Part shown: piece after piece, positions 36,701-47,379 of the stretch
Layout of the letters: the number at the start of each line of letters is the position of its first letter
Position numbering within the stretch: the stretch's first letter is position 1
NCBI GenBank assembly: GCA_026874595.1
Contig: CM049319.1
Span: forward strand, 2,564,101-2,628,100
From: Sipunculus nudus
Taxonomy: Eukaryota > Annelida > Sipuncula > Golfingiida > Sipunculidae
Length of the DNA: 64,000 nucleotides
Reading direction: 5' to 3'
The notes under the pieces: generated by a model
The model's database searches: none
Told to the model about the DNA's origin: nothing
The model's input: only the letters and a program-made list of their open reading frames with translations
Made by a program: the position numbers and the translations under genes

Positions 36701-39198
36701 AGGATATATGTTTGGAAGAAACCAGTCTATTTCCACTGCACGTGACTTACGATCCTTTTTTTTTATTTTCAGCGACAAAAGAGGGGTCGACTTCGGATAC
36801 AACAACCGTTGGGGAGCCGCCAGAAGCGTCGGGTCTAAGTTACTAGGTGAATATTTTCACGTAATACCAAAACAACTGTCACGCCCACTTTTACCTCAGA
36901 GATTTAGCGCGCAAAATAACAAATTGATTTGATGTTTCTCTCTACACATTCAATTGTACTAATGTCTTTGTTCGAACTTTTTCTGTGACCCTTATTGCTT
37001 TCTCTGGCAAGCCGTGATAAAGACGTTCATGCTTTAAATTGCCAATAAACATTATTTACATCAAGATTCTTGTTTCCCGGATCAGGGCACTAATTATGTT
37101 ATCTTAAGTGAAATACTGATTATCAGTAATGAAATAAGGATTATCTTCATTGAAATACATCTTATCTCACTGTTACAACATATACATATATCTTATGCTG
37201 TTATACATATTATCTGTAATGAAATACAACTCTATAATGAAACATACTTAATATAACTTTGATTTTTTGCCAATAACTAGGCCTGTCATATTCTTTCTTT
37301 TCACACGGGTAAGTGTTTGATAAGCATTTCCATTTACTGTTTTTCCATTTTGATGCGTCTGACACTTCCTTTGTCTTTCTTTCTATCATCTGTTCTATAG
37401 TACGAATAAGGCATGGCAACCACAAATGCTCATAATTCAGCGATTTATTGCGCTTTACCAGGCGCATTATTACCCAGCACGATATCTCTGCGCCTACAGA
37501 TTCCACTCAAAATCCCGTTCCACTGAAGGCGTTCTAATTTTCAATACTGCAGCTAAATGTTAATAAATTATCGCCAAACCAGATCGTTGGCAAATTTAGA
37601 CATGAACCCTTTTTGATAGTATTTAAACATTTCATATACAGAATCATCCCCACATCTCAACATAAATCAGACACTATAAATGATCGCCAGAACTGAAAAG
37701 TTTAGAGTTTGTATGACCTTATAGGTTTTCGCTACTCAGTGGCAGAGTATATAGAGTATATTTGTGAGAATATTTTCTGATTTTGAATTATGGAAAATAG
37801 TTTTTTGTTCAGTATTAGAAAAGCAGTTTCCTACCATATTGACTGAAGGATCCAAAACTGTTTATTTAGCTCTATTATCACGTTTTTTTTTGTAATATAA
37901 TTCGGTGTAAAAGGTTTCAGAATAAGTTTACCCTAAAATTGTCCGCTTTTATAAACATCATATTCATTTACTAGGAACAGAGCTATCTGGCGGTCAAATT
38001 TATAATTCGCTAAAAATAAAATGAATAAAGAATGACGTTCTTTGCGTGACGGGGATATATTCATATTACTGTGAAAATTAGATTTATTTTTCTATCCTGC
38101 TGGAACTTTCGGTTACCGTTGAGAAAATTGTGGGTCGAAAACAAGTGTACATTTTATGTTTTTAATTTCATTTAATTTGCCTGAGAGCGTATAAAAATAT
38201 TCGAGAGTGGTTAAGTAGACCTAAAGGGGAGAGTACGCGAAGGCCGATTTTCCATAACGTATGAGGCAGCGTGAAATCAAACATTAATGCAAACACAGTA
38301 AAGTGCGGGAACGTCTTCTTTTCCGTGCCTGAGGGATCTACTACGAAGTAAGCTGCGGCCCATAACAAATTACAAATAATTCGTGTTGGCGTCCGTATCT
38401 CTGTACTCATTAGGGCCGCTCACGGGAGCAACAAATCAATTAGGATACCGTTGGTGTTAATTGGCACAGTGATACCCAATAACATCGGCTTTTGTTTGTA
38501 CGCCCGCCACACCAATAATACGCGTCACCTGTACTCAGTGCTGCTTTTAGGAAGTTAATGCGCCCAAGGGAACCACTTTTATTGCCTTTATTTGTAACAC
38601 TGCGCCATCCCAATGGGTATAAATAATGATTCGCCCACCTGAGGTTTCAAGAATTGCAAATTTACCCTTCAGATGGTTAAGATCAATATCTTTATTTACC
38701 TAAGATTAGTCCAGTTTATATTAATAATAGTAATAGTTTTTATATTAATAATAGTTATCATAATAGTTTATTTCAAACTAAACCAGTTTAAGATATTTTA
38801 TTACTTTTTAACGGAACTTCTATTATTTATTTTAGTTGCATATGAGATTCCTTGATAAATTTAAGTCAGAGGTATAATATAAAAAATAAAAGATAGAGAG
38901 ATAAGTTATCAGCTGTTTCCAAAAGAAGTGAATAATAGAACTTTTATTAGCGATCTTATGTATAGATCATTTTTTAAAAAGGGTTTAACGAATACCTATG
39001 TATGCGCGCTGGATGTTCTTCGGGCTGTAGCAATACCGAACAAGCGCTTTGCGCTGATTCTTAAGGAAAGGGAGTCCTTTGGAGTGTCTGAGGCCAGGTG
39101 AAGAAATTCCAGGAATATGCCATGTATAAATGCGCTCACGGTCTTTATTTTCAGCATTGAAACAAGCAGCTGACTGGAACGGCCCCGGCAAGCGGTGA
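30620..39198 (+). CDS. DH31: DH31/calcitonin-like diuretic hormone precursor (4 coding exons)
   Basis: Joining 30620-30708, 31844-31930, 36773-36846 and 39155-39198 gives 294 nt, 97 residues plus stop. Residues 1 to about 26 are a signal peptide with the hydrophobic core LFLVVLLGVL. A Lys-Lys-Arg site at 31-33 and a Lys-Arg site at 61-62 bracket an acidic, helix-like spacer (PDLAVAVLKEIIDAIQD). Residues 63-94 are a 32-residue peptide beginning GVDFGYNNRW and ending ADWNGP, followed by Gly95 (amidation donor) and Lys96-Arg97 directly before the stop. The xVDFG start, lack of Cys and Gly-Pro-amide end match insect DH31, normally 31 residues, rather than Cys-ring calcitonins. DH31 acts on a class B GPCR; the hormone is secreted. 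The start has A at -3. All junctions are GT/AG with matching phases, which makes the model strong. Confidence 0.9.
31316..31333. repeat. Poly-G run, 18 nt
   Basis: An uninterrupted G run in intron 2 of the DH31-like gene. Similar runs of 16-19 G or C occur at 1542, 21578, 25672, 60016 and 62110. Confidence 0.95.
31844..31930 (+). CDS. DH31: DH31-like gene, exon 3: dibasic site and acidic spacer
   Basis: The acceptor is GTAACAG at 31843. The exon completes Arg30, continues KKREITNPDLAVAV and ends two bases into an Ala codon before GTGAGT, a strong donor. Its length of 87 nt keeps the frame. Confidence 0.85.
32371..33320 (-). mobile_element. Solo LTR in intron 3 of the DH31-like gene
   Basis: From GGAACCTAATATCAACAGATC (about 32380) the sequence follows the LTR of the 2.87-5.4 kb element, with GATTCTGTAACACTAGGCAG, CACAGTACCTGGATACCACC and GGCCAGGCGAGAAAGCC in order. 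No gag or pol sequence lies on either side, so it is a solo LTR or truncated copy. The right edge is approximate because the copies diverge after about 33110. It lies in antisense to the host gene. Confidence 0.75.
33500..33830 (-). repeat. Dispersed repeat, copy 2 (inverted relative to 1424-1760)
   Basis: The reverse complement carries GTGTACAGTCGGA and GAGTACTGGTCATGGG, matching copy 1. Neither copy has a full-length open frame. Confidence 0.5.
33840..36772 (+). other. Intron 3 of the DH31-like gene, distal part
   Basis: No coding exon is supported. The patch at about 34080-34470 is less AT-rich and more complex than its surroundings, which could mark a regulatory segment, but no specific motif supports this. 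Confidence 0.45.
36773..36846 (+). CDS. DH31: DH31-like gene, exon 4: first two thirds of the hormone
   Basis: A T-rich tract ending TTTTCAG precedes it. The exon encodes the Lys-Arg cleavage site and the first 21 residues of the peptide (GVDFG to KLL), then ends one base into the next codon at CTAG|GTGAAT. If this donor is not used, the frame stays open for 28 more codons to a TGA at 36931-36933. Confidence 0.9.
36847..39154 (+). other. Intron 4 of the DH31-like gene
   Basis: Non-coding apart from a possible read-through of exon 4. An AATAAA hexamer lies at 37044-37049, about 110 bases after the read-through stop. Nothing else is recognised. Confidence 0.5.
39155..39198 (+). CDS. DH31: DH31-like gene, exon 5: C-terminal end of the hormone, amidation site and stop
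   Basis: The acceptor TTTATTTTCAG ends at 39154. The exon completes an Ala codon and encodes LKQAADWNGP-G-KR and the stop TGA (39196-39198). The proline, amidation glycine and dibasic site in this order are the hallmark of the DH31 end. Confidence 0.9.
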
Positions 39199-40152
39199 AA
39201 CCGGATATGACGTCACTGCAGCACATTTCCTGTTCCATGGATATCACCATGACAAGATGTTCAATAGCGCACAGTAATCTATTTTTCCAAATTTTGTCAT
39301 GCTATGTATTATATGATGCTGATTTCTTGATGATGATGATGAGACATACTAACTTTGAATGGACGCAGGCGTCGCGAGCACGCAATCTTTACATTTGGCT
39401 TTGGAATTTCCCTGCGCGAGCAACTCAGAACAGAGTGCCCCCGGCGGCGAGATAAGGAACTAGCGTCAGCGCACAGCATTTACGTTCCTCCTTGTGTGTT
39501 CTACGTATTTTTTTGCAGCAGCGTCAAAGCAACGTGACTGGAACATTATTGGAAAGTGAAGTTCACTCCTTCTTTCGGTAACTTGATGAGGAATCACTGA
39601 ATTGGACTTGTGCACCTACTCACGTCACAAGACTGGGACTCCATTACAAAAGATTCAAAAGACTAAATGGCCAAGATCACGCATGCGCAGTGTAAAATGA
39701 AACAAAGGACTGATTGGTCAACATCACGCATGCGCATTGTCTATTTTCTTAAGTGATTCCTCTTGTGTAGCGCTTCCTTTAAAACGTACTACTCACATAC
39801 CTCAACCACAATGTGCTCAAATTTGGTGACATGTTTTTGAGACTAAGAAAAGGTTGTAAGACAGTGATTTATACATCTTTAACATACGGGGCTCCTGATA
39901 TATTTAGTTTTAGAAACCCTAAGTTGTTTTTTTTTTGTTTGCATGAGAAAATGCTTGCTTCCAAATGTTGGATATAGAGTTTGATGTCATGTCATCGAAT
40001 GTCTCTTTGTTTTTTTGTTCAATGATATCTAACACCTGTCTACTTCGATTCCTTTGTAATAATAAGCAAGCCAATGTTATGTCGCAAGAAATGATTAACA
40101 CCTGGTATTATGTCATCCAAACAATGTATTAAACTTTCTCATGCTATTCTTC
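39199..40152 (+). other. Predicted 3' UTR of the DH31-like gene
   Basis: A possible polyadenylation signal ATTAAA lies at 40128-40133 with a T/GT-rich stretch following. No clean AATAAA is seen between the stop and that point. The region contains a perfect CRE and two NRF-1-like words, listed separately. The true 3' end is not visible. Confidence 0.35.
39208..39215. promoter_or_regulatory. Perfect CRE palindrome just after the stop codon
   Basis: TGACGTCA lies ten bases after the stop codon of the DH31-like gene. It is the consensus CREB site. Function is not shown by the sequence. Confidence 0.3.
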
Positions 40153-42266
40153 ATATGGACTTGGTTGATTCTTTATGTTGATGTTTGAAAGGAAAACTGT
40201 TTGTGAACAAAAAGTACAGTCAGATCAATGAAAAAACAAATGCAGTTTTGGTGAGGTAACAGGGTGAAATAGTGTAATATATCATGATAAGCAGTCATTC
40301 GGTACAATTTACTGAATCCCATATTATAAAAGAAGTCTTATTTTGATCCAGAATCACTTAAAATATGAATCATCAAATCAGCATCAGTTTTTTGGTTCAA
40401 ACCAAAACACATACAAGCAGATCAAAAAGTATTCCCTCCGCTGTTGTGTCGGAATGAACTCCAGAGTTTAATCAAAGTCTGCCATCCCTAAACAAAATAA
40501 TAATTTGAAATTCTCAGACAGCCTACACACGCTAGACCTAACACACAGACCGGTCTATTTTAGCGCACTTGTGTATTAATTGTAAATTAAGCGGTCAGAG
40601 GTAACTGGAAAGTATTCTGGTAGTTTCATCATTTAACTTGGAAACAGAAGTTTGAAATTTACAAGAGCATACTGTTTAACTGATCCTGCGAGCATTCAAT
40701 GTAATGCCTGGTAGCTTCTGCGACGTCAGGGTTCCTTCCAGCTTTGTTGCAAATAACATACGGAACACTGGGTGTTGATGTCGCAATTGACGACGAAGTA
40801 TTTGTGAAACCATTGACCTAACTAAGTAATAAACTAACTACACAATTAAAATACTGACCAAATAACTCATACATTTCAACCAAACGTAATGATAATCGCA
40901 TTTTGTCCCTAAATTATTCATCCTAAATATGGACAGATTGTTTAGACAGTACATTTTAGATATAAAGCCCAGGACAGATAATCTTCAAACTGTCAAAAAT
41001 AATTAAATTAACACATATATTAAAAACCGTACAGATTATTGAAAAGGGAAAAGGAAACAGAAATCATGAAAACAAAATGTTCAGTTAACTTGATAATGGT
41101 GTTACTACTTACAGGTATACTGTTTATGTCCAATTCATCCCCTTTAAGTGTTAATGTAATTAAATGTATTAAATTAAATTTTAAAGGTACGTTTAAAGTT
41201 TCATCAAAAAAGTAAATGATACTGTTTCCATTAAAAAAAAAACAAAAGTCATCTTACAAATGATAATTTCGCCTATACACAGTAGCACGTACTAGAGCAA
41301 GGAAAATTGTCAAGAATGTGTAGGATGTACGTCGAAATTGATACAAAATGAAAGAAAGTTGAGCGTCTTCTTGAAAAGTCCTACATGATGCATATACCAA
41401 GGAAAATATTCCTACTTTAGATCTTAGAATCGAAATGCACATAAACATGATTTTTAAACTTGATGGTTTGAATCGTTACAGGCAACTTGTATCAAACGTA
41501 TCAAGGCTCAAATCAGATTTATTATACAGGGTTCGCGACTCCTAGCGTTCCTAAGCTTACACTCTATGTACATTAATAGGCATAAAGATCAAAACACGTT
41601 AAGCAAATAGCGAATGGAGATTCGCTAGTACAGGTAAACCATATTCACAAAGAATATATTGTGATTGTATACCGGTCGATATTGTATACAAATCAATATC
41701 CATGGGTAGCCTTTGCTCAAGCAGAGAGAGCATTTATATTTAAACATTTTTTTGCCGCAAATCTCCTACAAAGTTTGATGAACATCAGTGGCAAAATGCT
41801 ATAGGTGACGTCCATGTAACAAAAGGGACAAGAAACGGCTGACAGCTACCTGACACATATTTTTCTCTTTAATATTGTGGAACAACGGGTTATTGACGAT
41901 GAATCGTTCCCCGCCCGGCAACGATATGGTATCATAAGACGATAACCATCTTAATGCAGGAAAAACAAGACATCACCATCGGAAGCACAAAAAACAATTG
42001 CTAATGGAAATGCATAAAGCTTATTTCTTGCCCTGTCACTTGTCAAGATCTATAAACTTCTGGTACATAAACCTCTGTTAAGTGGCATTGACTCAAGTAT
42101 AATATATATATATATATCCCTGGCCCAAGTTTCCAAATGGATTGGTAATACTTTGTATATTAACTGAAACACTCCAGCCCTACATTACATTCGTAATTGA
42201 ATTCTTTAAAAGCGTCTCATGTTAAATTCTATAATTCTGTAACCCATATGTATAAGCTAGCCGCAC

Positions 42267-42290
42267 ATTATTATTATTATTATTATTATT
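42267..42290. repeat. (ATT)n microsatellite
   Basis: Eight uninterrupted ATT trinucleotides. Confidence 0.95.
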
Positions 42291-43671
42291 GAAGTTGTGT
42301 TAAAAATCTGATTACTATGGCTATGATTGTTACTCTTCGTCCTAACATCATTATTATTAATAAGTGGTAGTAGTAGTTGAAGAAATATTAATTATTATCA
42401 TTGAATATAGGAATATATATATATAAGCATTGATCAGTCTGTCGGATGGCAAGCCTATTTAAGCAAAATAGATTAAAACAAGTAGAATTAGTCGTGGGTC
42501 TTAAAACGGAGCCTCTATTATAGAAGCTTATTGTTGAAATAAATTAAATAAAATTCCTAAATCCTACATCGGCTTGATAAAAGTGAAGTCGCAGTGTAGA
42601 GTTGAGCAGCTTGGTTCTCCATGAAGGTTTGACGGGAGACATTGCCTTCCCTATACACTCACGTGATCCTAACTGCATCTTAATTATTGGCGGCATGTTT
42701 ATGAGGGAATGGTTTCTATAGTCTTATTTTCATTGATGAACATCACTGGGCAAATTAAAGTTAAAATCAGATAATTTGAGCACCAACGCTAAACCGATAT
42801 CCATATACTGAAAAAAAATCTGGAAATGTCACGCCTACCATGTTGATTAGAGTTTAAGATCCTAATTTCGGTTTATTCTCATTAATCTATCATCCTCATT
42901 CCTATTAATCAGGTCACTGAGAAGAGAAAACATACGTTACGTTCTAAAATGTCGAAACTTCAGCCATGACTCGTCTGTAAGAGTGTAATAATAAAACAAA
43001 TATCAAAACGTTAAAAGTTTGTTAATGTGAGATAGATATCCATAAATTCGCGGGACACGACCGTTAAGTCTTGGTTAAGTTGGCTCTGGCGGAGAAAAAA
43101 AAAACCGGTTCGTGCTCAACATCTTCGGGTTTGACGACTTCGAGTAGGATGACATTGTGATTCGAAGACAATCTGAATATTCAACGATTTTATAGAATAC
43201 TTAATAAGGAGTAAACGTGCAGGTTATTGTGCGTTAATAACCAATAAAATAAAAGTTTATGTGCCTATCTGTGAGCTGTTTGCATATTTTAATCTGTTTC
43301 CAAATGCCACCTGACACGGGCTGCGAACAGCATGTGTCTCACGGCCAACCTTCTGCTACACATGTTGAATGGGCGACAATTTGATCATAAGTTAAGAATT
43401 AAAATGCGGGTTATTACGGGTTAACCTACATGGGAATGAAAGTTTTATATGATTTGTTTTGCATATTGTCATCTATTGCGACACGTCCTTTATGTCGTGT
43501 TATGAATATAGAATAGTAAGCAGCTAGGGGTGACGTTTCTGTAAACCCGTTCTGTAACCTGTAAACCAATTGATGTAGCCAGTGTTGTAATAACAATAAC
43601 CTTTAGGCACACGATGAGGACAGGATCTCGCAAATTAAGCAGGACCTTTGTCATCCAACCAGAAAAGCGTG

Positions 43672-43675
<4 letters not shown>

Positions 43676-43723
<48 letters not shown>
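43676..43723. repeat. (GA)n microsatellite
   Basis: About 24 uninterrupted GA dinucleotides. Confidence 0.95.
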
Positions 43724-43727
<4 letters not shown>

Positions 43728-46700
43728 TTTGAGTCTTGAAATCAACAGATACCTTGAAGTGAACAAAAACAATAGGGCACGTTTGAATCTGCATATATCT
43801 GATTTTTAATAACCAACCTGACCGTACCCTATTCGTCTGATTTAATAACCAAATATCTGAATTTTATGCAGGAAGGACTTGCTTTTAAATGTTAAGTGTG
43901 ACGCCAACTTACCGCCAAAATATCGCTTTCTTCTTCATCATATAGGGATATTTATTTTTTTTAGCATTTTGTTATAATGATATATATATATATAAACATT
44001 TGTCTCCTACTTGACAGTCCTTTAACGCTCTTAGTAATTAGATTATTTTGTCTTATAATACACTTTTTTCCTTATCATTTATTTGAAGTTTTTTATGAAT
44101 GTGTTTATCTTTATCTTTCAAACTGTATTAAAAAAAACTTGTGTATTATCATGTTGTTTGTGATGACAGTTCGGTTATAACAGAGGACCTTTGAGTCTGT
44201 TCAGTAATAAATGAATGAACCCCCTAACTAAACTAACTAACTCACTAACATTCTTTGTGCTGGGAGCATATAAAAGTTTTAGGTACACGAGAGGGGATGC
44301 CGAAACAAACTCGTTTACATAACTAAACTTAAGCGAAAAGCACATTCTAATATATGGACAAGAATAAAAGACGTGATAAATGAAGACCAACGATTTTATT
44401 CAGGTAAACGGTGTCAGGAGTTCTATGTTAAACGTTTAAATCAATATAATAACATTGATACCGTGCTTTCCGTTAACACCAAAAGAAAAACTTTAACTTT
44501 AGAACGGAAGGAAGGAAATCGCTTGGCAGAAGAACAAATTTTGAGATGAGAATGAAAAATTAATTCACATGTCCAACGATATGCTTAATCGTGCCATTTA
44601 CCCAAAATCTAAATAGAGACACAAATACTGACACACATCAAACAACAGTTATAAAGAACATACTTTAAGGGAAGAGAGTTTTCAAGTAGTTATCTTATAC
44701 TAGAAATTATAACTCTCTGCTTAAGTATCTTGCCTTTTTTATAATAAGTATAATCTATATTACTGCTCTCAGCATGTGTGCAATCAGAGTTTATAGATTC
44801 TTTACTATTTTTTGCAGTTTCTGGAAAAGTGCTTGATGACATGTACGTTTATACCTCTTAAAAACAATCGACATTTCGTTGCGTCAATTGAATCCTCTCA
44901 GTATCAACTAATATTTAGTTCTAAATCCGTCTACTAGATGTCACTAATAGCAGCCCGTATGCTCACTCGGAGAATATGCAAAAGAGATTAGGAATTCATC
45001 TTACATCAGCAGCTTTCTATCGGATAACGGCCTATCGTCCATTGATATCAATTGTACTTACACACGAACTAACAGACCAACGAACTAATACACGAAGGCG
45101 ATTAACCTGTATCGCAAAAAATTATTTACTGTCAGGTAATTAGGTCCCGCTTAAAAAAGCACCTTGTCTGTCCGCCTGTCCTTCCGTCCGTCTGACAGTC
45201 CTGAAATTCGTGTTCGAAATATAGGATTGACCTATAGGATTCAAACCTGGAATATTCAAATATAAATTACCCACAACTAAGACAAGAGCCTTGTTGACAA
45301 AGGGTCAAAGGTCACCAGTCAAGCCACAGGACCCTCTTCTTGTGGATATATTTGAAGCCAGATTTTCATCCCTAAAATTCCACATTTCACAAACAGATCG
45401 CAAGATCAGAGGCCAAGGTCCAAAAACTGCCCTGCCTACAGTTTAAAACATTTTATTGTCATAATGCCGGTTTGCGAGGCGATGCTCTGCTTTTTTATGC
45501 CTACAGGACATACAGGAATGTCAGTGATTAAAACATAACAAAACTTTTTTCAATTACTTTAATACGGTAAAGGATCAGTTCTCTCTGTACCAAAATATAA
45601 CCAGGTCCTATTTTATATTTTGCAAGCATTTCTCAGTCTGCATTGGATAAGTATTGGCTTTGGCTTTTTGCGAGGCCCTTCTGACGTTTCAGTATCCTAG
45701 TTTGAGTGATTAACTAAGTTTGAAATACTGCTATCACCAGAACTCATGTCCTCCGACGTCACTTAACTATCTGCAAACCCCTTTCAGCTGTGGCTTTCTA
45801 TGGCACTGAAGAGAGGCTAAACCCGGTAACATCTCTGATCCCATACCGAGCTTTAAAATAGCATCTTAGGTAATTAATGTTTGGTTATCGGAACCAGTGT
45901 CGTATCAAGGTTTTGAAGAAATGTTGGCCCCAAAAATATTTCCATAGACAAAAATATATTCCACAGTCTTAATGAGTCACAAATAATAATCTTGCCCCTT
46001 AAATGTCCACAACGGGTATCCTGACCAATTCCAAACACAGATCAAATGAGTAATCCAATTAAGTCTATTCTTATTGTTGCGTATCCACAAGACCTGGCTG
46101 GTCAAACATAATTAAGCGCCCCGTCCCACTGCAATGGACCCAAGACTTTTGCTTCACATGCCACAATGTTCATTTCACCTCAGCTGGGTCATCCTCCTCT
46201 TACCGACAGTTCTTAATCACATGCAATCTCACTGTTATCCCGGGGTATATGCAGTTCTACCACATAGGAATAACGGCATTATATTCCCGACAATGGACAT
46301 GCTTCTCGCTGTTCTAAATATTCCATCATCTAGTCAATACGCCAAGGAAGCCGTAACTCCGAGCACAATACAGCTACACGTACAAATGTCCAGCTCAGCC
46401 TCACAACCATTGCAACATTGCATAAATATGTGTTTCTGACTCCCGCTTTCTGTCATATCTCTGGCAATACATCTCCGCTGTTCAACTTAAATTAACATGT
46501 ACTTCATTGCTTCAAAATGGTCAAAATCACATTACAGAATAAATCCTTGTCACTCACACGTACGAATATTATTCAAGTCACCCAGGGCTCGTGAAATGTC
46601 TGCACTTACAAACGATCGGCGCCTTTGACCTGCAAACCATCTTTCTTTCTTAAATGTATTCCCCTCTCGTCACCTCATGACAGCTTACACATATCAAAGT

Positions 46701-47379
46701 GTTGATTGTGACTGACAAATGATTTCACAAAAGCGACAGTTGATATTAAAGGGCCAACGTGCACCCTAATTCTACCAATAATTTATCTTTCCCACAGGTT
46801 ACTCATTAACTCTGAAACGTTTTAAAACTAAAATAGCCCTTTTAAATCTAGTTTAAATATAAGAGAATGAATAGATCACTTTTGCCTGAAGACAACATAG
46901 TTGGTTTAAACATGTTTATTTCTATTGAATTGTACAAGTAGCACTACGATTCTAATGAACGTAATTTTCAATAATCAATAATATATATGCAGTTAATCGA
47001 AACACAATACAATAATAAAAAAAAATAAACACATGACACACATACTTATATACATCACATACAGGACATACTAATACACACTGAATGTCTTGGTGAATCA
47101 AGCTACTAGAAAGCTGTTGTTTTAAAAAAGATAAGGTTACCAGATAGGGTTGAGTACATCAACAACATATCCATGCAAATATAAATATTCTATAAAGCAT
47201 GTTAAAACCTTTTGGATGAGTGGATAAATGCATTCACAGCTGAAAATATAATAAAGTTAGTCCCAATATTAACATTTGGTTCCCCCATTAAGAAAACATT
47301 CAAAGCATATTTTTTATTTCTGCCACTAAGTGCATTAATTCTATCAACAGGAATTTTTCAAACAAATGGTTTCTTTGAT

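Larger units (their letters stand above)
9642..40152 (+). other. DH31: Gene span: DH31-like neuropeptide gene
   Basis: The span runs from the predicted leader exon through four coding exons to a possible polyadenylation signal. Introns are about 20.9 kb, 1.1 kb, 4.8 kb and 2.3 kb; the three inside the coding sequence are in phases 2, 2 and 1. The outer limits are inferred from sequence signals only. Confidence 0.55.
40153..46880. other. Intergenic stretch between gene 1 and the LINE
   Basis: No gene is supported in this 6.7 kb. It holds microsatellites (ATT)n at 42267-42290 and (GA)n at 43676-43723, short TA runs near 42104 and 42417, and a degenerate GTCC/GTCT-rich patch at about 45166-45200 (GTCTGTCCGCCTGTCCTTCC). 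An open frame of 101 codons at 46134-46439 (+) has no recognisable domain and ordinary intergenic composition. Confidence 0.5.

Noticed and set aside
46134-46439. 101-codon plus-strand ORF
   Set aside because: No recognisable motif, no flanking splice or promoter signals, and composition like the intergenic surroundings.
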